A stretch of 64,000 nucleotides of DNA from Nocardioides sp. zg-1308 (GCF_013155375.1 NZ_JABJQY010000001.1:248001-312000), one strand, 5' to 3'; numbered from the stretch's first letter, positions 42,971-51,405 are shown. Numbers and translations are program-made. The notes: generated by a model not told the origin, from the letters alone.

Positions 42971-45502
42971 TCAGCCTCGGCGACCTCGGTTCGTCCGCGC
43001 GGTGGCGGGTGCGCTGCGGGGATCCTCGGGCCACGCGTGCTTGGGATAGCGCCCGCGCAGGTCGGCACGCACGCCCGGGTAGCCGTTGTCCCAGAAGGAC
43101 TCGAGGTCCGCGGTCACGGCGGCCGGGCGGCGCGCGGGAGAGAGCAGGTGCAGCAGGAGCGGGACCCTGCCGTCGGCCAGGACCGGCGCTGCGGTCCAGC
43201 CGAAGACCTCCTGCAGTCGCACGGCGAGCACCGGCTGGTCCTGGGAGTAGTCGATCCGCACGGCCGACCCGCTGGGCACCTCCACGCGCTCCGGGGCGAG
43301 GTCGTCGAGCCTGCCCGCCTCCGGCCACGGCACCATCGCCCGGAGAGCGGCGGTCACGTCGACCCGACGGAGGTCGTGCGCCGAGCGGACCCGTGCCAGC
43401 TGCAGCCCGAGCCAGGAGTCGAGGTCCCGGGTCAGCGCTGCGTCGCTCACGTCGGGCCACGGGTCACCGAGCGCGCGGTGCAGGAAGTCGAGGCGGGCGC
43501 GGAGCGCCGTGGCCGCCTCCGTCCAAGAGAGCAGCGCGAGCCCCTCGCTCGCGACCGCCTCCCGGATCGCGTCGCTCACGGCCTGCGCGGGTGGATCGCT
43601 GAGCGGGGCCGAGCTGAGCTCGATCGCGCCCAGCAACGTCCGTCGTCGAGCCAGCACTCGCCCGCTGGTCCAGGTCACCTCGTCCACCTCGGCCCACAGC
43701 GATCCCGCTGCCTCCAGCGCGAGGTCCTCGGTGAGGGGCGCCGCCGCGCGGATCCGGGCGTCACGTTGCCCGGGCCGTCGCTCCGCGTCTCCGACAGCGA
43801 GCCACTCGAGTCCGGCGAGCGGCCCCGGGGCGCGCGAGTCGAGCGCCGCGCCTGTCCCGGACGCCATCAGGTAGCTGGACGCGCCCGAGCGCTTGCGTGC
43901 GATCCGGTCCGGATGCGCCAGGGCCACCACCAGACCCACCGCCACGTCGTCGGTGAGCGCTCGGGCGTGCGAGGCCTCGCTGCGGTCGCCGGCGGCGCCG
44001 TGCCTGGCGCCGACATCCTGCAGGCGCGCGACCTGACGGCGCCACGATCCTGCCCGCTGGTCAGCGCGCAGTGTCCGGAGCGCAGCCACCAGGTCCCCGC
44101 CGGGAGCGCGCACGTCCTCGCTCAGCATCGCGACCACCTCTGCGGCCCGCTCGGCCCCGACGAGACAGACCCCGTCGATGAGGGCGCGCGCCAGCCGGGG
44201 ATCGGTCGGCACGCCAGCCATCACCCGGCCCCGCGAGGTGGCTCTCCCGTCCTCGGTCATCGCCCCCAGCCCCACCAGCACCTCCTTGGCCGCCGCCAGT
44301 GCGTGCGCCGGGGGCTGGTCGAGCAGCGCCATGTCCTGGACGTCGTGGGTGCCCCAGCACGCCACCTCCAGGGCGAAGGCCGTCAGGTCGGCGGTGGCGA
44401 TCTCGGGGTCCGGGTGAGCGGCCAGGTGCGCGTGCTCCGCCTCGGACCAGCACCGCAGCACGGTCCCCGGACCAAGACGTCCGGCCCGCCCCGCCCGCTG
44501 CTCGGCCGCTGCCCGGCTCACCGCGACGGTGACCAGGGAGGCCAGTCCGCGACGGTGATCGGTGCGCGGCTCGCGCGAGAACCCGGCATCGACCACGACG
44601 CGTACGCCGGGCACCGTCAGCGACGACTCGGCCACCGCGGTCGAGACGATCACTCGCCGACGAGGGCCCTCGCTCAGCGCACGGTCCTGCTCGGCGCCGG
44701 ACAGCCGTCCGTGCAGGGCGTGCACGGCCGCGTCCACGCCGGCAAGGCGACGTACGGTTGCCTCGACCTCCGCGACGCCCGGCACGAACACCAGGACGTC
44801 TCCCTCGTGCCCGACCAGCGCACGGCGCACGGTCGCCGCCACGTGGTCGTGGAAGGCCGGCGTGATTCCCCGGTCGTCGGTGCGGCGCACCCCCGCGGGC
44901 AGCGGGCACCAGACCGCGTCGACCGGGTGCAGGGCACCCGGGACGCGGATCACCGGAGCGCCTCCGTCACCGAGCAGGGCGGCCGTCCGTTCAGCCTCGA
45001 TGGTGGCCGACATCGCCACGAGAGCGAGGTCCTCACGAAGGTTGGCCCGGACGTCGACGAGCAGCGCCAGGGTGAGGTCGGCGTCCAGGTGGCGCTCGTG
45101 CACCTCGTCGAGCACCACGGCCCCGACACCGAGCAGCTCGGGATCGGACTGGATCCGCCGGAGCAGCACACCGGTGGTGACGATCTCGACACGCGTACGG
45201 CGACTGGTGCGTCGATCTCCTCGTACGGAGTACCCGACCGTCTCACCGACCGGTTCGCCCAGCAGGTGGGCCAGACGGCGGGCAGCAGCGCGGGCCGCGA
45301 TGCGGCTGGGCTGGGTGACGATGACCTGTCCGGCGACGACCTCGGCGACCGCAGGGGGGACCAGCGTCGTCTTGCCGGTGCCCGGCGGTGCCTGGACCAC
45401 CGCGACTCCGCGGGCCCGGAGCGCCTCGGCAAGAGGGGCCAGTCCCGCGATGACCGGGAGGTCGGGCGGCGCTGCGAGCAGGTGGCGCAGCGCGTCGGAC
45501 AC
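42971..45502 (-). CDS. hrpB: ATP-dependent helicase HrpB
   Basis: A DEAH-type helicase, 843 residues, with RecA-like core: QAPPGTGKTTLVPPAV (motif I), VVLDEVHER (motif II; DEVH), VAMSATIE (III), FVPGVAEVEATVR (IV), VSTAVAESSLTVPGV (V) and RAAAEQRAGRAGRLGPG (VI). The C-terminal HrpB-specific domain follows (from about 480), ending with the WDNGYPGVRADLRGRYPKH block. The cellular job of HrpB is poorly defined (RNA processing in related proteins). The GTG at 45502 matches the usual N-terminus; a CACACT box is 6 nt upstream. It is divergent from the YceH-VOC gene. Confidence 0.93.
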   Translation of the reverse strand: MSDALRHLLAAPPDLPVIAGLAPLAEALRARGVAVVQAPPGTGKTTLVPPAVAEVVAGQVIVTQPSRIAARAAARRLAHLLGEPVGETVGYSVRGDRRTSRRTRVEIVTTGVLLRRIQSDPELLGVGAVVLDEVHERHLDADLTLALLVDVRANLREDLALVAMSATIEAERTAALLGDGGAPVIRVPGALHPVDAVWCPLPAGVRRTDDRGITPAFHDHVAATVRRALVGHEGDVLVFVPGVAEVEATVRRLAGVDAAVHALHGRLSGAEQDRALSEGPRRRVIVSTAVAESSLTVPGVRVVVDAGFSREPRTDHRRGLASLVTVAVSRAAAEQRAGRAGRLGPGTVLRCWSEAEHAHLAAHPDPEIATADLTAFALEVACWGTHDVQDMALLDQPPAHALAAAKEVLVGLGAMTEDGRATSRGRVMAGVPTDPRLARALIDGVCLVGAERAAEVVAMLSEDVRAPGGDLVAALRTLRADQRAGSWRRQVARLQDVGARHGAAGDRSEASHARALTDDVAVGLVVALAHPDRIARKRSGASSYLMASGTGAALDSRAPGPLAGLEWLAVGDAERRPGQRDARIRAAAPLTEDLALEAAGSLWAEVDEVTWTSGRVLARRRTLLGAIELSSAPLSDPPAQAVSDAIREAVASEGLALLSWTEAATALRARLDFLHRALGDPWPDVSDAALTRDLDSWLGLQLARVRSAHDLRRVDVTAALRAMVPWPEAGRLDDLAPERVEVPSGSAVRIDYSQDQPVLAVRLQEVFGWTAAPVLADGRVPLLLHLLSPARRPAAVTADLESFWDNGYPGVRADLRGRYPKHAWPEDPRSAPATARTNRGRRG

Positions 45503-45544
45503 TCCTGAAGTGTGCCTGACGCGCCCTGCTGGGCGAGGCGGGCC

Positions 45545-45550
45545 TATGGT
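45545..45550 (+). promoter_or_regulatory. -10 box of leaderless YceH-VOC gene
   Basis: TATGGT 6 nt before the GTG at 45557. Confidence 0.6.
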
Positions 45551-45556
45551 CGTGAC

Positions 45557-46471
45557 GTGAGAGACCTCCCCGTCCTCGATGCGACTGACCAGCGCATCCT
45601 CGGCAGCCTGCTGGAGAAGCAGACGACCGTGCCCAGCACCTATCCCCTCTCCGCGAACGCACTCGTGGCGGCGTGCAACCAGAGGAGCAGCCGCGAGCCC
45701 GTCACCGACCTCGACCAGCAGACCGTCGAGCGGACCGCGAAGTCGCTCAAGGAGCGCGGGCTGCTGCGGATCGTGTGGTCCGACACCGGTCGCCGGACCT
45801 TGAAGTACCACCAGATTCTCGACGAGCACCTCGCCCTCGAGCCCGACGAGCGAGCGCTGCTCACCGTCCTGCTGCTCCGCGGCCCGCAGGCGCCGGGTGA
45901 GCTGCGCACCCGCACCGAGCGGCTGCACGGGTTCGCCGACCGGGGCCAGGTCGAGGAGTGCCTGCGCCGGATGGCGAGCCGCCCGCAACCACTGGTGCGC
46001 GAGCTCGAGCGCCGGCCGGGCCAGCAGGATCCGCGCTGGATCCACCTCCTGGGCGTCGCACCGGAGCAGGACCCGGGCGAGAGCGGCCCGGCTGACAGTG
46101 CCGACCCGTCACGCATCCGCGTCACGCAGGTCATCGCCGATCTCCACGTCTCGGACCTTCCCGCCTCCAAGACTTTCTACAGCGACTACCTCGGGTTGAC
46201 CGAGGAGGAGTTCAACCTCGGCTGGGTGGCCCGTCACACGTCGCCGGTGTCCGGGGCGACGCTCCAGGTGATGACCAGCGATGCCACCGCGCCCGCGGAC
46301 CCCGTCGTCTCGGTCATGGTCGACGACGTCGAGGCCGCCTACCGCCAAGCACAGGAGCGTGGGTACGAGATCGTGCACCCCCTGACGACCGAGGCATGGG
46401 GCGTGACCCGCTTCTTCGTCCGCGCTCCCGACGGCAACGTGCTCAACATCGTCCAGCAGCACGCAACCTGA
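45557..46471 (+). CDS. YceH-family (DUF480) winged-helix protein fused to a VOC/glyoxalase domain
   Basis: A 304-residue two-domain protein. Residues 1-about 178 match YceH/DUF480: LDATDQRILGSLLEKQTTVP, YPLSANALVAACNQRSSREP, LKYHQILDEHL, LRGPQAPGELRTRTERLHGF. After a short acidic linker (PEQDPGESGPADSADPS), residues about 190-304 form a vicinal-oxygen-chelate domain (VIADLHVSDLPASKTFYSDY, then VSVMVDDVEAAYRQAQERG and FFVRAPDGNVLNIVQ). YceH stands alone in most bacteria, so a fused VOC domain is notable; the VOC part has only a partial metal-ligand set by eye and may bind a ligand rather than catalyse. A C insertion causing accidental fusion is unlikely because frame and codon use are continuous. 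Confidence 0.85.
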   Translation: MRDLPVLDATDQRILGSLLEKQTTVPSTYPLSANALVAACNQRSSREPVTDLDQQTVERTAKSLKERGLLRIVWSDTGRRTLKYHQILDEHLALEPDERALLTVLLLRGPQAPGELRTRTERLHGFADRGQVEECLRRMASRPQPLVRELERRPGQQDPRWIHLLGVAPEQDPGESGPADSADPSRIRVTQVIADLHVSDLPASKTFYSDYLGLTEEEFNLGWVARHTSPVSGATLQVMTSDATAPADPVVSVMVDDVEAAYRQAQERGYEIVHPLTTEAWGVTRFFVRAPDGNVLNIVQQHAT

Positions 46472-46545
46472 GGGTCCTGAGCATCCGCGGCGCTCAGGGG
46501 CACCCATTGAGAGATGCGAACCTTCGACCCGGGGCGACCTCAGGC

Positions 46546-46576
46546 TTGACCTTCCAGTGGGTGGAAGGAACAGGCT
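46546..46576 (+). promoter_or_regulatory. MerR-type promoter and operator of the merR-like gene
   Basis: TTGACC (46546-46551), 19-bp spacer, CAGGCT (46571-46576), then 6 nt to the GTG. The spacer holds the inverted repeat CCTTCCA-GTGGG-TGGAAGG (46550-46568). Long spacers with such a repeat are the hallmark of MerR-controlled promoters. Confidence 0.75.
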
Positions 46577-46582
46577 CGCCGT

Positions 46583-47593
46583 GTGACCGACGACCAGATG
46601 TACTCGATAGGCGACCTTGCGCGGCGCAGCGGCCTGCCCACCCGCACCGTCCGGTTCTACTCCGACGCCGGGGTCGTGCCCGAGAGCGCGCGCAGCCATG
46701 CCGGGTACCGGCGCTACGACCAGGAGGCCGTTGCTCGGCTGGACCTCGTGCGCACGTTGCGTGACCTGGGTCTGCCGCTCGACACGATCCGGTCCGTACT
46801 CGCAGCGCAGACGTCGTTGAGCGAGGTGGCCAGGACCCACGTCTCGCTCTTGGACGAGCAGATCCGGACTCTCCGGCTACGGCGAGCGGTGCTCCGAGCC
46901 GTGGCCACCACCGAGACCACGACACCGAGGGCGGTCCTCATGCACCAGCTCGTCACCATGTCCGAGTTCGAGCGGCAGCGACTGATCGACGAGTTCCTCG
47001 ACGAGGCGTTCGGTGGCGTCGACGCCAACCCGGAGCTGCTCGAGCTCCTGCGCAGCATGCGCCCGGAGCTTCCAGAGGACGCCGAGCCCGCTCAGGTGCA
47101 GGCGTGGGTCGAGCTGGCCGAGCTCGTTCGCGATCCCGACTTCCGTGCCGCGGTGCGGCGCATGGCCGAGTTCCAGGCGTCCGAACGCGCGAACGGCGAC
47201 CAGACGGGCCTGCACCACGACCTCACCGTGCGCGTGGTCGAACGGGTCCGAGCGAACATCGCCTTGGAGATCGACCCCACGTCACCAGCCGCTGCCGCCA
47301 CCGTCGACGAGCTCGTCGGTGCCTATGCCACGACCTTCCAACGCACGGACACCGCCGGATACCGCTCCGAGATCCTGCATCGGCTCGAGATCGCAGCAGA
47401 TCTCCGCACCCAGCGCTACCTCCACCTGCTCGCGCTCATCAACGGTTGGACACCACAGCCAGACCTCACCCTCGTCTTCGACTGGTTCACCCGCGCCCTC
47501 CGCGTGCACGACGTTCCCGAGAGCACGCGGACGCAGGCGCGTCGTGGGGCTTCAGATGTCCCCGACAGGCGGCGGAACGGCGTTGCCGGCTAG
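46583..47593 (+). CDS. MerR-family transcriptional regulator
   Basis: A 336-residue regulator. N-terminal winged helix (about 5-75: YSIGDLARRSGLPTRTVRFY, GVVPES, GYRRYDQEAVARL) and the dimerising helix after it; a long C-terminal region (about 120-315) of mostly helices is not recognised as a known ligand domain. The GTG at 46583 is fixed by the MerR-type promoter just upstream, whose operator suggests autoregulation. No other gene in view shares that promoter form, so the regulon cannot be told. The last about 25 residues are basic. Confidence 0.88.
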   Translation: MTDDQMYSIGDLARRSGLPTRTVRFYSDAGVVPESARSHAGYRRYDQEAVARLDLVRTLRDLGLPLDTIRSVLAAQTSLSEVARTHVSLLDEQIRTLRLRRAVLRAVATTETTTPRAVLMHQLVTMSEFERQRLIDEFLDEAFGGVDANPELLELLRSMRPELPEDAEPAQVQAWVELAELVRDPDFRAAVRRMAEFQASERANGDQTGLHHDLTVRVVERVRANIALEIDPTSPAAAATVDELVGAYATTFQRTDTAGYRSEILHRLEIAADLRTQRYLHLLALINGWTPQPDLTLVFDWFTRALRVHDVPESTRTQARRGASDVPDRRRNGVAG

Positions 47594-47666
47594 CGCGCGT
47601 CGGAGTTCCGTCAGCGCAGGGCACAATAGCGACGTACCCGCTGGCGGCGGTCAGATCCGTGGAGCT

Positions 47667-47981
47667 GTGGAGCTTCGAGAGCACGTTGCATCGCATTCAC
47701 ATCCCGCTGCGTTGCTGCCCGAACGGCGACTGGGGTGGCGTTGGCGAGCACCAGCAGACCTCGATCTGCTGGAGCGGCTGGCCGACGACATGGAGAGCGA
47801 GCTGGTGCGCCTCACGATGAGCTCGTACACCTGGGGCCGACGTTCGGCCGAACTCGAGACAGACCACGACTCCGTGTGGAGACTGGGGCCTCGCGCATTT
47901 GTCAAGGATGACTTGCGCCACGGGGGCTCGACGTCACGTCTCAGTGGCGCGCCCACATCACCCGGAAGAAGACCCTCATGA
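47667..47981 (+). CDS. Hypothetical 104-residue ORF coupled to the Ltp-repeat gene
   Basis: A weakly supported frame starting at the GTG at 47667. The middle part (about 30-70) reads as a plausible helical protein (PADLDLLERLADDMESELV) with GC-rich third positions; the end is Arg/Ser/Pro-rich with poorer codon bias. Its stop overlaps the next start (ATGA), the same arrangement as true coupled pairs in this window. No family is recognised. It may instead be a decayed remnant; the remainder of the 47594-47977 gap shows nothing else. Confidence 0.3.
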   Translation: MELREHVASHSHPAALLPERRLGWRWRAPADLDLLERLADDMESELVRLTMSSYTWGRRSAELETDHDSVWRLGPRAFVKDDLRHGGSTSRLSGAPTSPGRRPS

Positions 47982-48370
47982 AGAAGCTCGTCATCGCCCT
48001 GACCGCCATGATCGCGGTGCTCGCACCTGTCGCCGCCACCGCGCCGGCCTCTGCTGCGCCGGCCGCGTCGTCGGCCGCGGCGTCGCCCCGTTCGCAGGCG
48101 ATCGCCATGGCTTACAACTACATCCGCACCATGCCCTTCTCGAAGGACGGACTGGCCGACCAGCTTGAGTACGAGGGGTTCAGCCCCGCCGTCGCCAACT
48201 CGGCCGTCAACAGCATTCGCGTCAACTGGCGCGTCCAGGCCGTGAAGATGGCCAAGCGCTACCTGCAGACGATGCCGTTCTCCTGCGAGGGTCTCATCGA
48301 CCAGCTCGTCTACGAGCAGTTCTCCTACGCCAACGCCTCGTACGGCGCGAACCAGACGAACGCCTGCTGA
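47978..48370 (+). CDS. Secreted protein with two Ltp-type repeats
   Basis: A 130-residue exported protein. Signal peptide 1-27 (KKLVIALTAMIAVLAPVAA, ending ASA) without a lipobox Cys. Two repeats of the Ltp/host cell surface-exposed lipoprotein type follow: about 40-76 (AIAMAYNYIRTMPFSKDGL, ADQLEYEGFSPAVANSAV) and about 82-122 (AVKMAKRYLQTMPFSCEGL, IDQLVYEQFSYANASYG). In streptococcal phage TP-J34, Ltp blocks DNA entry of other phages (superinfection exclusion); a similar role here is speculation. One Cys lies in repeat 2 and one at the C-terminus, possibly a disulfide. GGAAGAAG precedes the ATG. Confidence 0.8.
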   Translation: MKKLVIALTAMIAVLAPVAATAPASAAPAASSAAASPRSQAIAMAYNYIRTMPFSKDGLADQLEYEGFSPAVANSAVNSIRVNWRVQAVKMAKRYLQTMPFSCEGLIDQLVYEQFSYANASYGANQTNAC

Positions 48371-48424
48371 TCCCCCCACCGAGAGAGCCGTGGCCCGAGA
48401 CGGACAGCGCGGAGACCGGTCCCG

Positions 48425-48523
48425 GACGTCATGGGCACGGGCTCCCCAGGTGACCACGCGCCATGACGTCGTCGGCGTACGTCATGGGAACGGGCTGCCC
48501 GGGCGACCATCCGCCATGACGCC
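48425..48523. repeat. Tandem duplication of an inverted repeat, 53-bp period
   Basis: Unit 1: GACGTCATGG (48425-48434) with its exact complement CCATGACGTC (48461-48470). Unit 2: the same with few changes from 48479 (ACGTCATGGGAACGGGCTG) to 48520. Internal ACGGGCT-CCC segments also match. It is non-coding, between the Ltp-repeat gene and its terminator. Confidence 0.8.
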
Positions 48524-48534
48524 CCCGGACGTGC

Positions 48535-48564
48535 GAAGAGCCGGTCCTCGCGGACCGGCTCTTC
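48535..48564. terminator. Bidirectional terminator between the Ltp-repeat and GPGG genes
   Basis: A perfect 13-bp stem, GAAGAGCCGGTCC with GGACCGGCTCTTC, loop TCGC, then GTTGTTC; 20 nt from the GPGG-gene stop. Confidence 0.75.
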
Positions 48565-48583
48565 GTTGTTCATCCTCTGGGCG

Positions 48584-48730
48584 CTACTTCGTGAAGAGGC
48601 TGACTCCACCCGGGCCCACCAGCAGGCCGACGATGATGAGGACGATGCCCCAGAGCACCTGACCCCGGACGAGCGAGACGATGCCGGCCACCACGAGGAT
48701 GACGGCAAGGATCCACAGCAGGAATGCCAT
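48584..48730 (-). CDS. GPGG-motif small membrane protein
   Basis: A 48-residue protein of two hydrophobic helices (AFLLWILAVILVVAGIVSLV and VLWGIVLIIVGLLV) ending GPGGVSLFTK. The GPGG turn is the mark of a small actinobacterial membrane protein family of unknown role. GGGAGC lies 8 nt before the ATG; TAGGTT at 48760-48765 on the minus strand may be its -10. It follows the FMO-acyltransferase operon by 63 nt on the same strand and could be read with it. Confidence 0.75.
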   Translation of the reverse strand: MAFLLWILAVILVVAGIVSLVRGQVLWGIVLIIVGLLVGPGGVSLFTK

Positions 48731-48793
48731 TTCATGCTCCCTTCGGTTGAACCCTGAACCTAGCGTTCAGCGTTGGGAGCAAGCCAGTCGGCG

Positions 48794-50803
48794 TCACCCC
48801 TTCGGAGGGAGGGTGTCTCGCTCCTCCTCGCGCAGGCGCGGAGGCGTGAACCCCTCGGGGTGGAAGCCGGTCTTGTCCGCGTAGAACTCGCGCACGACGT
48901 CCATGTCGGCGCCCACGTCGCCGGTCGGGTGGAACGTCGGCCCCCAGCCCACGGTCCGTGACGGCACGTCGAGGAAGGCGAGGGTGATCGGGAGGCCGGT
49001 CTGGCGCGCGATCCGGTAGAAGCCGGACTTCCAGTAGTCGCCACGCGAGCGCGTGCCCTCGGCCGCGAGTCCGAGCAGCCACGGGGCGCCGCCCTCGGCC
49101 TCGGCGATCAGCTCCTTGATCGTCGCCGACGGATTCTTGCGGTCGAGCTCGACGGCGCCGGTGCGCCGCAGCAGCCAGCCCAGCGGCCCGACGAAGAGCT
49201 CCTTCTTGACCAGCAGCCGGATGGTGATCCCGTAGCTCCAGCCGAGCAGCAGGGTCAGCACCCAGTCCCAGTTGGACGTGTGCGGGGCGCCGACGAGCAC
49301 GCCGCGCTCGGGCACCTCGCCCGCCGTCCTCCAGCCGACGGCGCGCAGGGCGAGGCGCGCGACCGTACGCCGCACTCCCCCGCCGCCGGTCGCCGCCGGG
49401 ACGGGTGCGGTCGGCTCGACCGAGGACGTGCGGGACGCGGCGGCCCGGGCGCGACCCGCCTTGCGCTCGCGCGCGAGGTCCCACAGGTAGTGGTCGAAGT
49501 CGACCTCCATCGTGTGCCGCGGCGAGTCGTAGAACTGACGCCTGTCGCGCGCGTGCTCCGCGGACATCTGGCGTCGTACGACCGCGTCGGACGGCGGCAC
49601 GTAGCGGCCGGTCAACGTGTCGGCGATCCACGCCGACTGCGCCTCCGCCAGCGGCATGACGGCGCCGATGGCCTGGAGCAGGCCGAGGAAGTAGAGGCCG
49701 GGGAGGTCGGGGTGGACCGTCCGCTTCCACAGCGGCAGCTCGTTGCCGGGGGCGGACACCAGGTCGGGGTCGAGGAACGGGAAGCTCACCCGGTAGCCGG
49801 TGGCCCACACGATCAGGTCGGCCGGGACGCTCGAGCCGTCGACGAAGACCACGCGGTCGCCGTCGAGGCGCTCGATGCCCGGCTTGGCGGTGACGGCGCC
49901 CGCCTCGAGCCGGTCGCGGATCTTCTCCGACTGCACCGGGTGCGACTGGCCGGGCTTGTGGCTGGGGTCGGGCAGGCCGTACTTCGTCAGGCTGCCGGCG
50001 ACCGTCGCTCCGAGCCGCAGCCGGGCGGCGGTCACCCGCCACGGCATCCAGCCGGGCAGGGCCACCTGGTCCGACGGCCGGCCGAGGAAGAACTTGCGCA
50101 GCACCCACTCGCTGCGCCGCACCGACCACGTCGTCGTACGCGCCGTGGCGGAGGCGTCGACGGCGATGTCCATCGCGGAGTTGCCGGCGCCGACGACCAC
50201 GACGTCGCGGCCCTCGACCTGGTCGGCCGAGCGGTAGTCGTGCGCGTGCAGCTGGTCGCCGTCGAACGTGCCGGGGTAGGCAGGCTCGGGCCAGCGCGGG
50301 TCCCAGTGGTGCCCGTTGGCGACGAGGACCGCGTCGTAGGTCCGGGTCTCCGTGCCGCCGGGGCCGGTGACGCGGACGTCCCAGCGGCCGTCGGCGGTGC
50401 GCGAGACGTCCTCGACGGTCGTGTCGAAGGTGATCGTGTGGCGGAAGCCGAAGTGGTCGACGTACTGGTCGAAGTAGGCAGCGACTTGGTCGTGGCGGGC
50501 GTAGGGCGGGTAGTCCGCCGGCATCGGGAAGTCGGAGTAGGCCATCCGCGGGCACGAGGTGTTGATCTCGAGCGAGTCGTAGCAGGCCGACTGGCCGTTG
50601 GAGTTGTCGAGGACCCAGGTCCCGCCGATGTCGTGGCCCATCTCGAAGCAGTCGAACGGGATGCCGGCCAGGTAGAGGTGCTTGGCGGCCGTGATGCCCG
50701 AGGAGCCGGCCCCGATGACGCAGGCGCGGGGCAGCGACTCGTCGACCGGCACCGGGACGGTCTGGGCCGGTGCGCGGTGGGACTGCTTGACGAGGTAGGC
50801 CAT
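48794..50803 (-). CDS. Flavin monooxygenase fused to a lysophospholipid-type acyltransferase
   Basis: A 669-residue fusion. Residues 1-450 are a class B flavin monooxygenase: FAD motif GAGSSG (31-36), the FMO fingerprint F-x-G-x-x-x-H-x-x-x-Y (FDGDQLHAHDY, 180-190), NADPH motif GAGNSA (205-210) and WATGYR (333-338). A Ser/Ala/Pro linker (about 452-475) leads to an LPLAT domain (about 480-669): PHTSNWD (HX4D, His 508 and Asp 513), AEGTRSR (581-587) and WKSGFY. The FMO half probably oxygenates an S, N or ketone group, the other transfers an acyl chain; a shared lipid substrate is inference. It ends a seven-gene operon. The start region has a duplicated CATCAGAGGT giving TGATG overlaps with a 3-codon ORF after the GroES-like gene. 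Confidence 0.9.
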   Translation of the reverse strand: MAYLVKQSHRAPAQTVPVPVDESLPRACVIGAGSSGITAAKHLYLAGIPFDCFEMGHDIGGTWVLDNSNGQSACYDSLEINTSCPRMAYSDFPMPADYPPYARHDQVAAYFDQYVDHFGFRHTITFDTTVEDVSRTADGRWDVRVTGPGGTETRTYDAVLVANGHHWDPRWPEPAYPGTFDGDQLHAHDYRSADQVEGRDVVVVGAGNSAMDIAVDASATARTTTWSVRRSEWVLRKFFLGRPSDQVALPGWMPWRVTAARLRLGATVAGSLTKYGLPDPSHKPGQSHPVQSEKIRDRLEAGAVTAKPGIERLDGDRVVFVDGSSVPADLIVWATGYRVSFPFLDPDLVSAPGNELPLWKRTVHPDLPGLYFLGLLQAIGAVMPLAEAQSAWIADTLTGRYVPPSDAVVRRQMSAEHARDRRQFYDSPRHTMEVDFDHYLWDLARERKAGRARAAASRTSSVEPTAPVPAATGGGGVRRTVARLALRAVGWRTAGEVPERGVLVGAPHTSNWDWVLTLLLGWSYGITIRLLVKKELFVGPLGWLLRRTGAVELDRKNPSATIKELIAEAEGGAPWLLGLAAEGTRSRGDYWKSGFYRIARQTGLPITLAFLDVPSRTVGWGPTFHPTGDVGADMDVVREFYADKTGFHPEGFTPPRLREEERDTLPPKG

Positions 50804-50813
50804 CAGAGGTCCA

Positions 50814-51143
50814 TCAGAGGTAGAGCCCGGTGGAGCCGCCCTCGAGGCGCTCGGCGGCGACGGCGTGGACGTCGCGCTCGCGCATGACGACGTAGACCTC
50901 GCCGTGGACCTCGACCTCGGACTTGTCCTCGGGGTCGAACAGCACCCGGTCGCCGACCTCGACGGCCCGCGCGTGCGGGCCGACGGCGATCACGCGGGAC
51001 CAGGCCAGTCGCCGGGCGCCCATCGCCGCGGTGGCGGGGATGACGATGCCGCCGCTGGAGCGGCGCTCGCCGGCCTCCTGGTCGACCTCGACCAGCACCC
51101 GGTCGTGCAGCATCTTGATCGGGGCGCTGCCGCCCGTCGCCAT
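50814..51143 (-). CDS. Divergent GroES-like co-chaperonin
   Basis: A 109-residue protein with a GroES-type core: MLHDRVLVEVDQEAGERRSSGG (mobile-loop region), GIVIPATAA, RVIAVGPHAR, VEVGDRVLFDP. The N-terminal extension MATGGSAPIK and the C-terminal GGSTGLYL are not typical. It lies away from any groEL, inside a metal-transport operon, so it may be a specialised paralogue (a metal-handling or FMO-folding role is speculation). Gap to DUF3618 is 17 nt. Confidence 0.83.
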   Translation of the reverse strand: MATGGSAPIKMLHDRVLVEVDQEAGERRSSGGIVIPATAAMGARRLAWSRVIAVGPHARAVEVGDRVLFDPEDKSEVEVHGEVYVVMRERDVHAVAAERLEGGSTGLYL

Positions 51144-51160
51144 GCCGCCGGTCGGGGTGC

Positions 51161-51405
51161 TCAGCTCGCGACCCTTCGCACGATCACGAGCAGGACGACG
51201 ACGCCGACGACGGCGCCCGCGGCCTTGAGGATGTTGTCGGTGCGCGGCTCACCCGTGCCGGGGTCCACGAAGCTGGCCTTCACCGCCGCCACCTGGCGAC
51301 CGACGATGGTCTTGGGGTGGGCGCGGTGGGCGAGCTGGTCGATGGTCGAGGCCAGACGCTGCCGCGTCTCCTCGATCTCGCGCTCGAGCGCGCTCATGTC
51401 CTGGG

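Noticed and set aside
47651-48457. Minus-strand 268-codon ORF opposite the Ltp-repeat gene
   Set aside because: It is antisense to a gene with signal peptide and two family repeats; no Shine-Dalgarno and shadow-like composition.
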